A DNA stretch of 64,000 bases from Ectobius pallidus (taxonomy: Eukaryota; Arthropoda; Insecta; Blattodea; Ectobiidae), in NCBI GenBank assembly GCA_964059195.1, contig CAXKWD010000007.1:153011269-153075268 (forward strand), given 5' to 3'. The number at the start of each line of letters is the position of its first letter. Position 1 is the stretch's first letter. The notes under the pieces are model-generated. The model worked only from the letters and a program-made list of their open reading frames with translations. It was not told where the DNA came from and did not search any database. This document shows positions 10,286-22,023 of this stretch, in pieces. A program made the translations under genes and the position numbers.

Positions 10286-12147
10286 ATCTTGCTGTGATAC
10301 ACTTTGGATGAGTTTTGCACAAACTCTAGGTGCTCAATTACAATTGAGGGGGTCAGCGCAACAGTGGTCTATTCTAATGTAGTCTTTGAATGTACAGTAC
10401 AAGCCGCTTATTGTGATCACTTTTGGATGCAGCTAATCTGATAATATTAACCGATTGATAACAGTAACCAAAATAATTAATTAAAAGTTATTTATTCATA
10501 TATAAGATAAAACACTACAAAAACAGAAATAAAAACTATTTATTCATAAAATAATACATAACTGTGAATCATTGAACCACTCATAATATAATATTAGGCT
10601 ACAAGCAACTATTTTTTTAACCAGTTTTTAAATGTTTTTGTTTTCCTTTAGGAGTCCGTTAACCAATACTCCATACTCAGTTTGATTTACGAGTGTTTTT
10701 GGAAGTGCACTGATCTGTGGTGAACACCGCGTAGCAAAACAAGTCTTTTTTTTTTCCCTGGGTGGCGCACTTTAATTGTGAAATGCACCTCGAAGCTGGG
10801 TTTTTAGTTTTTTTAATTATCAATCATTGTAATAGAATTGTTAATGCATGATTTGGGTAAGGTTCATGAATTTATGGTTCATTTTAATCGTTTCATTATG
10901 AATTTGTATGCCCATATGGCAGCATAAGATTCATTTTGTTTGTTTAATTATTTTTATTTTTATCGTTAAACAATACAACTAAGGATAAAATTATGTAATT
11001 CCTGCAATTTATGTAAAAACCATGTCAGTGTTAATAAATATGTTTTAGTTATTTTTCTGTTAAATTATTTAAACATAACATCTATCAGTTGAGTAAATAA
11101 TAGTGGGCGAAACTGCAGGCACCTGCTAGTAAAGATATATTTAACACAAACAAGAAATGGTTTAAAAGTACTTGTGTACAAGTCTTGAAAACTGAGCATG
11201 TAAATTTGATAAATGGTTCCTAACATCTGCTCCATTTTTATTTGATCTTCTTTTTACATGTTCTTCCATAATTATTATTAGGGCAAGGCATTTGACGATT
11301 TTGCATCTTTTTTATATGAAGGTTAAAAGATAGCTCGAATATATAGAAATGTGTATCATGAAATAATTGATTAAATAAGGGCAATATGTTTTTGCATTTT
11401 TTGGTTTTATCTTGCATTTTTCGTTATTTTCGAGAGATAGGTCATTTTTTGGCAATTTTCAGGTCATTTTTGGCATTATTAGGCCATTTTCAGCATTATT
11501 GGGTCATTTTTGGCAATTTTAGGTATTCTTCAGCATTTTAGATCATGTTTCAGTGGAGGTAGAAAGAAGCTTGTCCATGTACAAATTATTACTTTCAGGC
11601 AACAGACAATCGTTTTATTTTAGAATCTCCGCCAAGTGTTCATAGTTCATTTTAATTCAGGTTTATTGTAAACACCATGGCAGTTTGCTTGTGGCAATAA
11701 GGATTTTTTTTCCCCTTATTAAATAGCACATAACCTATTTGCTAGGAGCAATTTGATGGCCATGCCAGTTCAGAAAGAATTTCTTTTTCGCTAAGAGTGT
11801 CCAAATGGAATAAATTTACTTACTTATTCAGTAACAAAATAAGTGTGTTTTATATTGTAAATTCATATTTAACGAACTGTCATCCATTAAATTGCTTTTA
11901 GAAATTCATTACTTAAAAAACTAATTATAAGTAATAATGATAATTTATTGGTCATTTTTAAAAAAAATATTGTCATTTTTTCACTATTTTTGCACTATGC
12001 ATTTTTGCACTATATTATTATACTGTATTTTTGTGGGTAATGATCTGTTCCCCTGGTTAAGAATTTTCTTTATTTTGTATGTTTTCTATTTTATTATTAA
12101 CCACTATATTATTGTAAGATAATGCATTATGAGAGGGCATTGTAATT
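10286..12147. other. Intronic AT-rich DNA, no gene seen
   Basis: No supportable reading frame is present. The only structure is a degenerate ~20-bp repeat at about 11441-11541 with units like GGTCATTTTTGGCATTATTA. The 61-residue frame at 11937 is AT-rich chance sequence. Confidence 0.5.
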
Positions 12148-12699
12148 CACGGGTGCGCGGGCAAAGAGAGTTTAAGTCCACCATCCTCAGAAATTGAGAT
12201 ATGTCCATAGAGTTATAAGTCCAGTAAGTCATGATAGATATATAAGCATTCATGAACCACAGATTATTGTCTCTGTTATACTTACATTAGAATATTATAA
12301 GAGAAAAATTCCTCCGACACTGGGACTTGAACCCAGGACCTTTGGCTATTCGCGCCAAAGCTCTACCAACTGGAACCTCTCGCCTATGACTGATTGCCCT
12401 ACAATCAGTTATAGGAGAGAGGTTCCATCTGCTGCTGTGAATTGAACTACACCTTAGCTCAGTTGGTAGAGCATTGGCGCGAATAGTCAAAGGTCCTGGG
12501 TTCAAGTCCCAGTGTTGGAGGAATTTTTCTCCTATAATATTCTCCAGTAAGTCGTATTCAAAAACGTAAGGTAGTTATGGATGTGTGCCTCATGGGTTTT
12601 CCATCTCTAAAGCGATGTTGGGCGGGTAAAGTTTGATAAGACACTCTAATTCTCAGTAACAAGAAAGTGAACTTAGCTATCTTTTCCCACACACCCGCG
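12148..12699. mobile_element. 257-bp-family MITE flanked by AATT, copy 3 (interrupted)
   Basis: Left end CACGGGTGCGCGGGCAAAGA and right end TTTTCCCACACACCCGCG match the intact copies at 31987 and 38158. AATT lies at both borders (12144-12147, 12700-12703). A SINE (12231-12543) is inserted in the middle. It is the most diverged copy. Confidence 0.75.
12231..12543 (+). mobile_element. Inverted-dimer tRNA-like SINE, copy 2
   Basis: Same family as 4691-5057, opposite orientation. The leader ATGAACCACAGATTATTGTC is followed by a minus-strand tRNA-like half, a spacer with its own hairpin (CCTCTCGCCTAT...ATAGGAGAGAGG) and a plus-strand unit at 12452-12519 whose loop reads GCGAATA. It is inserted into the MITE at 12148-12699, with the 10-bp duplication CCAGTAAGTC at 12221-12230 and 12544-12553. 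Confidence 0.85.
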
Positions 12700-13511
12700 A
12701 ATTGGGTAATGTTATGTTCTCATGACAGGCAAAGATTTTACTAGTAGCAATCTTGGAATCAATTTCCATCCAGCATAAATAGTCATCTAAAGAGTAAAAT
12801 AGCATATTATCCTATCATGTAAGTTTTAAATTTTACTATACTAAGGGCTAAAACTTTTATATAAAACAGTTTTTCATAAAAATTATCTCCAGCCAGCCAG
12901 CCATTGTTTGAACAAACACAGGCATATTTTATTTTTTAATTTTGTTTGGTTTACTCCATGAAATACTTCATTCTCATTTAAACAAAATAATAATATTCAT
13001 CATAAAGGTATTACCAGCTACAAATATTGACTTATCTATTATCTGTCTTTACAAAGTTAGGTACTGTATATCATATTTTTTCTTATAAAAAGTTTATTTT
13101 TCCCTTGATAGTTAAATAGCACAAAATATTACCTATGTTTATAAGTTTTGATTTATGGGCTACATTTTTATGAAGTTTGTTTGATTGATACTAGGAAAAG
13201 TTTTACTCCCATATAGGAACATTAGATTATCCCTTCATGAAAGTATTTCCTATACAGAGTGGTAAAAATATTCAGTGTTTCAATTAGTGATAGTGTTCGG
13301 CAATACAAGGGGAAAAATCTTATCTATTGCACACTCATAATGTTCTCTACCCTAAGCATGTGCAAAACAACTTCTTTAATTTTTTACAAAGAATAAAAGG
13401 CCACATTGCAGATACATTTTCTGGTGTTTCAATCTCACAAAAAAATGATGTATTGTTCACCAGCCAAGATAGGCCGAGTTTGTTCAGACAATAGCTGGCT
13501 TAACTTATAAC

Positions 13512-14257
13512 TAGACTTCGGACTTTTAGGTCGCTAAAAATGCTGTTTTAGGTACCTAAAATAGGCTCTAAAAATTGGAAAATAGATTCTAAAAATCGTA
13601 AAATAGTCTCTTATAAAATCGTTAATTTGCCAATTTTCTGAAATATCTCAATTACAATGCAGAATATTATATTTATTTACTATACTATTACTATTAATCA
13701 ATAATCATGATAAAACACAGATATATGGTACACAGAATTATGTACTAGGGCCTGTATTACTACTATAACAGTGGAAATCTAATCCCTGCGCCCAGAAGCT
13801 ACGCACGCTAGCATGGGTTCGTATTCAACCCCTTGTATCCCTCAGTGGTTCAGAGAACTATTTTTTTTTTTTAATTTTTTTACTGCATGTGGGACTCGGG
13901 AGAAAGACACTACATTTTCTTGGGAATTCCAAGGAATTTTTCTACTGAAGACGAAACATTCCTTACTATTTAATGTCACAATGTCACAAATATGTCATGT
14001 ACTGCACACTCCGAGCTAAAAAGTTAGTACGTACTGAAAATAAATGCTAGAATTTATAACAAAAAAAACTTATTTTGAACTTTAGAGGAAAAACAAGCAA
14101 ACAGGCAATATTAGGCTCTAACATAAAAATAGGCTGTTTTAGGTCCTATAAAAGAATCAGTTTTAGGCATTTTCACTTATGTAACATACATATACAAGTT
14201 TTCGTCCATATATCACTTATGAATTAAAATAGGTTTTTACCTAAAATCCGAAGTCTA
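13512..14257. mobile_element. hAT non-autonomous element
   Basis: Ends TAGACTTCGGACTTTTAGGT / ACCTAAAATCCGAAGTCTA. The 8-bp flanks CTTATAAC and TTTATAAC differ at one position. Internal repeats of AGGCTCTAAAA/TTTTAGGTACCTAAAA type suggest subterminal binding sites. Confidence 0.75.
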
Positions 14258-14841
14258 TTTATAACTAACTCAAGATAATTTTCACGAAAAAAGAAATTTA
14301 AATAAAAGTTTTACCTCATAGCATAAGCATCTCATGTACAAAATTTAAAGAAAATCATTTAAGTCATTTTCGAGAAAATCGCTGGAAATAAAATTATCTT
14401 CATGTAAAGTGATAGTAAAAATAAGAGAAAGTTGTTGCCAATATTCACATCACATCTCTAGAAGGTATTTAACCCGAATATAAATTTTTGTTTTTCTATT
14501 ATTTTTCTTTCTCAAGCTATGCTGTTCACAGACACACATAAATTGGTACGTAGACATATGTATTTTTGGATTTTTATTTTATTTCAGCTGTGTTTATACT
14601 CCTTTTAGCTTCGAGGCTATATTGGGAGTTCGAGATCTGTGTCTGTACAGTAGGGTAGGCCATGGAACTATTGCTTGTCAATTGTTTCTATTGTTGGTGC
14701 ATTTAATGGAGTAAATATAACTGATGTTAATTGAAATCGATATGAAACAGGATGAAATGGTGAGGATGAATCCTGGTATGTAAATATCCAATTCGTCATT
14801 TGCCTTTATGACTGGGGAAACTATGAAAAAAAAAACCATGT

Positions 14842-14926
14842 CAAAATGGCCGGCCCCAGGATTTGAACCTGGGACCTCCCGAATGCGAGTCCAAGACATT
14901 ACCATCTCGCCCACCTCGCTCGGTTA
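14842..14926 (-). repeat. tRNA-derived SINE (family 2) head
   Basis: On the minus strand GCGAGATGGTAATGTCTTGG (A-box side) and GTCCCAGGTTCAAATCCTGG (B-box) end GGGGCCGGCCA. Similar phrases are at 54376-54450. It is not a functional tRNA: the anticodon arm is poor. Confidence 0.6.
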
Positions 14927-14959
14927 TTTTGGATTTACCGAACCACCCAACTGTTGGTA

Positions 14960-15240
14960 ATAAATGATTAGGACTCATGGAGGGAACAAGAAGGCCAGGC
15001 AGGCAACACACAAGATGGATACAAAGCATCCAGGAGACCGTGAAAATGGAATGGGAAAATTTGATTAAGGCAACACAAAACAGGAATCATTGGAGAGCTG
15101 TAACCAGGAGAGCAGTGGAAAATCGAACGAGGCTTAATGAATAACTGGCAAGACACTCTTCTTCCTATGTAAATCCAGCAGGATCTCCAGGAGTCGTCCG
15201 CGACTCAAGGAATACTACTACTACTACTACTACTAGTATA
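14960..15240 (+). mobile_element. RTE-like LINE 3' fragment with (ACT)n tail
   Basis: The plus strand reads GRQHTRWIQSIQETVKMEWE then NRNHWRAVTRRAVENRTRLNE and stop, which is the C-terminal tail typical of endonuclease-reverse-transcriptase LINEs. It is followed by a short 3' UTR and a (CTA)n tail at 15219-15239. It is 5' truncated. Confidence 0.65.
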
Positions 15241-15297
15241 CAGCCCCTGGAGTTGTTTTTGCTTGGCACAGTTATTCTCATATGGAAAATGTAGAAC

Positions 15298-17361
15298 ACT
15301 AGGAGGTGCCCGTGGCTTCGCCCACGATAATTCATTTAAAAATTAAAAATTAAGAGTATAATTACTATTAGAGCATTATATTAATTAACACTTGCACGCG
15401 AATCATTCATAAACTAAGCCACTAATAATATTAATGAAACAGCTAAAATTCCTGCTTTAGAGTACATTCCACGATATGAAAGCGCCCCCTGGGAAAACTA
15501 TATCAGAATCGATTATGCAGTTCCAAAAGAAACCTGTGAACACATAATACGTATTGTTTGTCGACTGTTTATTGACATGAATATGATGTGAATTTTATTT
15601 TATCAATTCAGTGTAATTTTCAGAAATTATATAATGTTTCAAGGGAAGGAATGGTTTGGATTATTATCAGCGATATTTCAAGAGTTAAACCATCAATATT
15701 TTACTGCTGGTGCCCCCGGCTTCGCCCGCCATGATTCATTGACTCCAGGATTTTTAAGAAATTTACACTGGTAGATTATTAAAAATCTTTGTGGTTCAGA
15801 GCTATGAAAATTGTAAGTAAAAATAAAATTAGAATATTTGTTCATTGTGTTCATTTCACTTAGGCCTTATACAGGGTGTTAATGAATAACACCGAAATAT
15901 TTTACCTGTGTATAGAGGGGACATAGACAAGCAACTTTTATTAGGAGATTTTTGCTCTATGGATTCAATTCTTCCTGTTATAACATAAAATCTCCCAGGG
16001 ATACGCACGCCACTGACTTCTAATACTTGAAACGATGGGAAACAAAGGAACAGTGAATATTGTGTAGTGGTCGGGAAAATTGTAAAAAATGACGATCGAT
16101 TTCTTGCAAAACTGAGGGGAAAAAAAGACAAACGAAACATTTTGTTAGGTCTGGAATTAGGAATAAAAACATAATGCAGTGGCGGGCAATCATGTGATTA
16201 GTCAGTAAATTTTGCAGATTATGAAAATTCTAAATTATGATATAGCTGTTGATGAATTATTAAGAATCAGGTTTTTATCGATCGCTAAGAAGGCATGAAG
16301 TCAATTTAATGAAAATTTTAACCCTATTTCGCTCTATTATTGACTTATGAGCACCAAATTTTAAGGACTTTAATGCCCTATAGCATACACATTTTACGTC
16401 ATAGAGCAAAAATGTCCTAATAAAAGTTGCTTGTCTATGTCCCCTCTATACACAGGTGAAATATTTCGGTGTTATTCATTAACACCCTGTATAATAGCGG
16501 TTTACCTAATTTTGTAGTCGTCATGAAAGTTTAGACTGCGAGAGACGAACATCGCCGAGTATACCCAATGTCTCACGAAGCGGGCGAGCGAGCAAGCACG
16601 CTATTTAGGGCCGTTGAATTGTATAAGAGTAGATTCGGCAGCTTGCTACACTGCCATCTTCTGAAAGACGTGACCTAATTGGGAAAAGCTTTTCTTTGTC
16701 TTTCCCATATAATACAGACAATCTTGACTTTATACAAAACTGCCCCTACATCAGATGATGTGAATTATATTATATCCAGAAACAGATGCCGGAACTTATA
16801 TGAATGAATATAATAGTATATTGCGATACAAGTGCCGTAAGGCACGTTTACGGGTCGAGGAAACAGTTTTCGAGACCCGTAAATGCCTTTACGGCCCGTG
16901 TGTTGAATGCTATGTTTTGCACGATGATTATTTATATCAATTTAATTATATTAAGTGTGATATTACCTGAAAATATTATGTAAATACATTCTTGAAAATA
17001 GATGTTTATTTCAGAAAGTGATTCGCATGTGTTTGTTGTTATGGGAACCGAATATTTGTCCTGGGGGCCGTGTCCATAAAGGCTTGTATTATGAAGTGTA
17101 TCGTAATGAATTATGACGTAGCGCTTGGACCGTAAGTAATTTAACCTCATCGCAACCGCCCTTAGCAACAAGACTGTGTGGGAATGTCAACTTACGATCC
17201 ATGTAATTTTGTAAATTCCTTTCTTAGTGAGCACCTACATTATGAAACGAAGGTACTGTCAAAATTCCTATGTCTCTACCTGTTTAATTTTAGGCTCTAC
17301 GTTGATTCCTGTCAGTCAGTCAGTCAGTCAGGACAAAGCCTTTTATATATATAGAGATAAC
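15298..17361 (+). repeat. Unclassified interspersed repeat with GGCTTCGCCC ends
   Basis: GGTGCCCGTGGCTTCGCCC at 15305 and GGTGCCCCCGGCTTCGCCC at 15709 mark 5' ends. GTCAGTCAGTCAGTCAGGAC and TTTTATATATATAGAGA at 17313-17358 mark a likely 3' end. This pairing is common in insect genomes. A MITE (15872-16489) is inserted inside. A hairpin sits at 16841-16896 (CGTAAGGCACGTTTACGGGT and near complement). Confidence 0.45.
15872..16489. mobile_element. TA-flanked MITE, family CAGGGTGTTAAT, copy 2
   Basis: Ends CAGGGTGTTAATGAATAACA / TGTTATTCATTAACACCCTG form a perfect inverted repeat that continues as CCGAAATATTT. TA duplications are at 15870-15871 and 16490-16491. It is 618 bp, non-coding, and reverse-oriented relative to copy 1. 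Confidence 0.85.
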
Positions 17362-17504
17362 ATTTAAGGCTTTCTCAGCTCTGATTATTAATAATGGTTT
17401 CACGGGCTATAAACCGAGTGAAAGGATATAAAACATCCAAGCTTTTGTCGCTGACAACTCTGCGGCCTTCCTCAGGGAATTGAGTGTGGAGTTAAAGATG
17501 AGAG

Positions 17505-17676
17505 AGCTTATATATATATATATATATATATAGTTTTGAATAATTTCAAAAAACTTCATTTTACTCCATTTTTTGGTACTCATTCCATGGATGATATTAA
17601 TTTTAGGACCCATATTTATTTGACTTTCTCTTGTTTATATAAATACTCTTCAAAATACTGAACTTTTTTTAGCACC

Positions 17677-17710
<34 letters not shown>
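17505..17710. repeat. Two (TA)n microsatellites
   Basis: Runs of alternating TA at about 17510-17532 and 17679-17707. The second follows AGCACCCTG, a possible solo end of the CAGGGTG MITE family. Confidence 0.85.
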
Positions 17711-18156
17711 ATATATATTGATTTTCTCTTACCCATATTACAAACTTGGGTTTATTTATTTTGTTCTTAAGAAAAGTTTTCTCCCTAATGGTTATATAGC
17801 TCAATAGTTTCACTTCATAAAAAACATTAGCTGTTATTTATGATTATCCATTACATGATTATGAAGGTAGTTTATTTGTTCCAATGCAAAGTTTTCTTCT
17901 AATATTTAAACAGCTTGATATTATTTCATATAAGTTATGAAAGTTATACCTGTGTTTATATTGACTTGTGTGGTATATTTTACTCATAGCTTTAATGTAG
18001 GTTGGGAACAGTTGATTCTCAATGTGAAACAAGTATAATACTATAAGAATAGATCCAAGTTACATCGCAGTACTGTAAATAATTACATTTCAAATACACA
18101 AAAGGTAAGTATGGCAATAGGGCAATTCAATTAACACCAATTTCTTGTTTCCGTTG

Positions 18157-18452
18157 GCCACAGAGATTTAGAAGTAGTGTACGCCTCTAGATCTTAAGGT
18201 AGATCCTAAGGCTGCCATTAATGCATTTTTCAGGATGTAAAAATCCTGAGCACAGAGTTCTCCAGAAGACACTTTAAGATGGGGGGCCCCTTGACGTATA
18301 TTTACAGCACGTAGAAGAACTTCAAGTCTAAATTAGAGCCTTTGGACAAAATTCCTCGGATCTTTCATGTCCAAGTAATACCTTAGTTTCTGGAATGGAG
18401 TTTGTGAGACGATGGATTTACCACCTGTCTCTCTGTCTTATCTCAGAAAATA
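18157..18452 (+). mobile_element. tRNA-derived SINE (family 1), duplicated copy A
   Basis: Has GTGTACGCCTCTAGATCTTAA, TTTTCAGGATGTAAAAATCC, CACGTAGAAGAACTTCAAGT and CATGTCCAAGTAATACC in family order. It occupies the same position within the segmental duplication as 27278-27558, so this insertion predates the duplication. Confidence 0.75.
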
Positions 18453-19040
18453 AGCATTAACAACATTAATCTAGGTTGATAAATTTCATTTTTCCTTTTG
18501 AGGAAATGAGATGAATGAGATTTGAAGAGTTGTTATCCACCTTATACCCTCACACTTGAATAAGTGTCTTTGTAAATACATTTTAATATTGTAATGAAAA
18601 GTGTCAACCTTTTAATATCTCTGCTGTTTACCTGTAAATATGTTTTCATTTTATAACGCACATGCTCAACAATTTAACTTACATAAGATACAAAATAAAT
18701 ATTGTGCAAAAAATTTTGTAATTTTTTAAGCATTCCCAAAATTATTTGATGATTTTTAGGTTATCTTTTTTTGAGGGTATAAAGTGGATAACAACTCTTT
18801 AAATCTCATTCATTAATCTCGGTACTGAAACCTCCAATTGGAGGCCCTATGCCTCACAGTAAGGGTTATACGAAAGTCAGTCAGTCAGTCAGTTTCTTGT
18901 TTCTACATAGATGTCCTTCTACACAGCTTTAAGTAAAGATGGAAACCCATTCTGCATCTCACACAGCACTGGCCACTTAACATCATGCACCCCTGCATAA
19001 ATGGAACACCTTTGAATTTGTACTTTCTCATACAAGATAC

Positions 19041-20722
19041 TGTGGTCTAGAGTCTAGAGGTGGTCTAGAAGTAGCATGCCTGCCTCTAGATCCGAAGGTC
19101 GTGGAATCAAATCTGGCTGCGGTTGATGTATTTTTCAGGACGTAAAAATTCTGGGAAGAGAGTCCTCCAGTAGGGACTTTAAGCTGGGGGGCCCATGTCG
19201 TAGATTTACAGCAAGTAAAAGAACTCCAAGTCTAAATTGGAGCCTCGTGGCAAAATTTATCGGCCCTTTCACGTCCAAGTAATACCTCAATTTCCAGAGG
19301 CGGGTTGAGATGCGATGGGCTTAGCAACTGTCCCTCTGCCCTTTCTCGGAAAATAAGTGTAACAAAATTCATATGGGTGATTCTTCAAATACGGGAAAAT
19401 TTGGAGAGTGTAAAATCCAAATTTTTTACCTTGTTTAAAAAATCTCAAAAAAATCACAAAAATACTTCAGGGGTTACTTGATTATAATATGACACCAGCA
19501 GAGCTTAAATGTTTATATTTTTATTTATTTTAATTTATTTATTTTTTTAAAGCCATGTGGATGACATCCGTGTACATGTGGATGGCAGAAGGCCACATTA
19601 ATGACTAACTTTGGCAACAATCTGCTTTTCTTTATGTGATTTCATATTTTTCTCAGCATACTTCAGTTGATTTTGCATCAAATTTGCAAATTTGTGTGCA
19701 TACTCCGGAATTCAAGTATTTTTAACGAGACTGTGTTTTTATGGTTTTGGGGGAGGGGGGAATCAAGCAGAAATTCATTTAATCAGTTTTAAGATCTTAA
19801 GTACAGGTCACAGACACCGCAAACACAATAGTATCCTACATTTATCATCTACATGACTTGAGAGTCATCCACATACCCCTTCATGAGACATGTGGATGAC
19901 ACAAAAATCAGGCATGTGGATGACAAAAAAGGAGTTTAAGTGGTCTCAGCAAGCCATTTCTAAACCTCTGTAGGCTCAACTTCAGTCAGGTACTTTGAAT
20001 TGGAAGGTTTATCATAGTGCATAATCAAAATTAATTAATATTCACTTTCTGCCTACTTTCTAGAAGCCATGTTAATGACGGGGAATAAAAACGTTTACCT
20101 TGAAAATGATACAAAGTCCTTTGTTAATCCCAAACTGTTTGTAAGCAAGCAAAATTCAACCTTACAATTCAACCACAAGCTGCCCTGTTGGCTTTCTAAC
20201 ACTGTTGCCAGTTTTACAAATTTCTCATTTCTGCAGAAAAAATTCCATTCTTTTCAGCCATGTGGATGACCAAAAACCCTTGGGACAGTCTTTATGTTCA
20301 TTAGGTGGGGGTGACAATTTTATTTCATTTTATTTTTTAGGGGTTAATATTCTTCACACATTCATAGTCATTGGCAGGAAAAAAGTTGAAAAGGAAATAA
20401 CATTTTGTTTTGTGGAAAAATGCATTAGAATATACAAAACCGAGGTTTGGGACAGGGCATGTGGATGACATTTCATTGAATTAAATTCAATTTTGGAATA
20501 TCAGAATTTAAAGTTAGTGACATTTCAAACTGATAGTTGTAGTATGGAAGTAGTAGAAACAAACTTTTATTTTAATTTTTTTTTAAGTTGAATTTGAAGG
20601 GAAATATCACTCCGGAACGCAAATTTTCCCGTATTTGAAGAATCACCCATATAGGTAACAGAAACCTCCACTTAGAGGCCCTTTGCCCCAACATAGGGGA
20701 TACAGGAAAACAGATACAGATA
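19041..20722 (+). mobile_element. tRNA-derived SINE (family 1), split by a MITE
   Basis: The 5' part is 19041-19373 (GAAGTAGCATGCCTGCCTC, GATCCGAAGGTCGTGGAAT, CAGGACGTAAAAATTCTGG, CCTTTCACGTCCAAGTAATA). The 3' part is 20650-20722 (AACCTCCACTTAGAGGCCCT, ATAGGGGATACAGGAAA). The MITE 19374-20649 separates them. A loose 3' tail of the same family is also seen at 18815-18870. Confidence 0.75.
19374..20649. mobile_element. 1.28-kb MITE with CATGTGGATGAC repeats
   Basis: Long perfect inverted ends TGGGTGATTCTTCAAATACG... / ...CGTATTTGAAGAATCACCCA (at least 28 bp), flanked by TA, inserted in a family-1 SINE. Inside are direct CATGTGGATGAC/GGC motifs near 19554, 19574, 19888, 19912, 20258 and 20458, and one inverted near 19864. 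No transposase is encoded; small frames inside look random. Superfamily is unresolved. Confidence 0.8.
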
Positions 20723-20852
20723 GAAGATACTGAAAAAGTTCCCCTTTTGATGACACACATACCTCATATCTTCTTACGAAAACCCACACAAGTTCTTCTG
20801 CACTGATAGGCTATCATTTACTAAACCTGCTTCTTTATAAAAAAAAAATTGT

Positions 20853-21062
20853 CTTGGAATGACAATTCTTTCACATTGGCAGTGTGTAGGCCAAGATGGA
20901 AAGGTGAAGTGAGACTGAAAAATTCAATGCCATAGCCAGGATTTGAACCAGGATCTTTGGCTCTCTGTGCCACTGCTCTTACCAATTGAGCTACCATGGC
21001 AACAAGCCAGTAGGACATTAAATTCTCCAATTGACTCACACACCCCGGTATACCACCAGGAA
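20853..21062 (-). mobile_element. tRNA-derived SINE (family 3), copy 1
   Basis: The minus-strand tRNA-like head has GCCATGGTAGCTCAATTGGT and ATCCTGGTTCAAATCCTGGC, whose outer parts can pair as an acceptor stem. It is followed by TTGAATTTTTCAGTCTCACT. Same family as 59421-59805. Confidence 0.7.
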
Positions 21063-21499
21063 TAATTAGCAATGTTGGTAAAATAGAACCTTACTGACAA
21101 GTCTCAAGTCCTTGAGATAAAATGAGGATGCTCCACTTTGTCAACATGTAGGCTATATAATAAGAGGAAGTGTTTGTATGTCTGAATGTTTGTGCAATGC
21201 CCAGCCAAATCTACAGTACACAGAGAGCTGACATTTTTTACATGCACTTTGAAGTCGGATATTTTATTTTCACTTTCGTTCACAAGTGATGAGCAATATA
21301 CAAGCAGAAAACATGATTTTAATGCTAACAACCCACCAGATTTCACTAATATTTTTAATAATGGAATTAAATTGCAGATGAGCCTGCTCTATTGCCATAG
21401 CAACAAAGCAATCATCGAAGTTAAGAAGGACTAAAAGTTAAAAATGTAGGACTATATTTTCGGAAACCCACAAACAACTGTACATGGTTTTTTTCAATG

Positions 21500-21590
21500 G
21501 GTGAGAGAAATGCAGAAAGTCTTTTTCATGCCTGCAGGAATGTTGGATTAGAAATTAATATAGAAAAAGCTAAGTACATGGTCATGAAAT
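21500..21590 (+). mobile_element. RTE-like LINE reverse-transcriptase scrap
   Basis: The plus strand reads FHACRNVGLEINIEKAKYMV, the block that follows the FADD motif in RTE-type reverse transcriptases. Nothing else of the element remains nearby. Confidence 0.6.
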
Positions 21591-21605
21591 TACATTTACA
21601 GCAGC

Positions 21606-21819
21606 CTAATTTCCAAAAACGAAGATTTTTTTTTTTTACATCGATAATTTACGAGGAAAAATTTCAGTTTATTTATCAATTTTGTTTAATTTTTTGAAGC
21701 AAATATTCATCGATGTTTTTGTCAAAATACATCGATATTTTCAGGTCGATTTTATCATCACATCGATGGTTATCGCCGATTTTAACATCAATGTTTTAAC
21801 TATCGATGCTCATCCCTAA
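21606..21819. mobile_element. Probable hAT end with ATCGAT-rich repeats
   Basis: Several ATCGATG/CATCGAT phrases end in CTATCGATGCTCATCCCTAA, a sequence that on the reverse strand starts TTAGGGATGAGCATCGATAG like known hAT termini. Only one end was seen. Confidence 0.35.
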
Positions 21820-22023
21820 TTTGAACAGGGTTTAATAATATTTTCTGATTAACTGCAGTGTTGCTAGTGTTTCTGTCCATTATAATAATAGAGTTTCATT
21901 TCACTACCATTTACTAATAGCTTAATATTTCTGTCAGGAATTCCAGAAGCACATTTCTGTGATTTCTTAGAACTGAACACTGCACAGAGATCCCACTACG
22001 CGTGACATATTCTTCTGATCATT

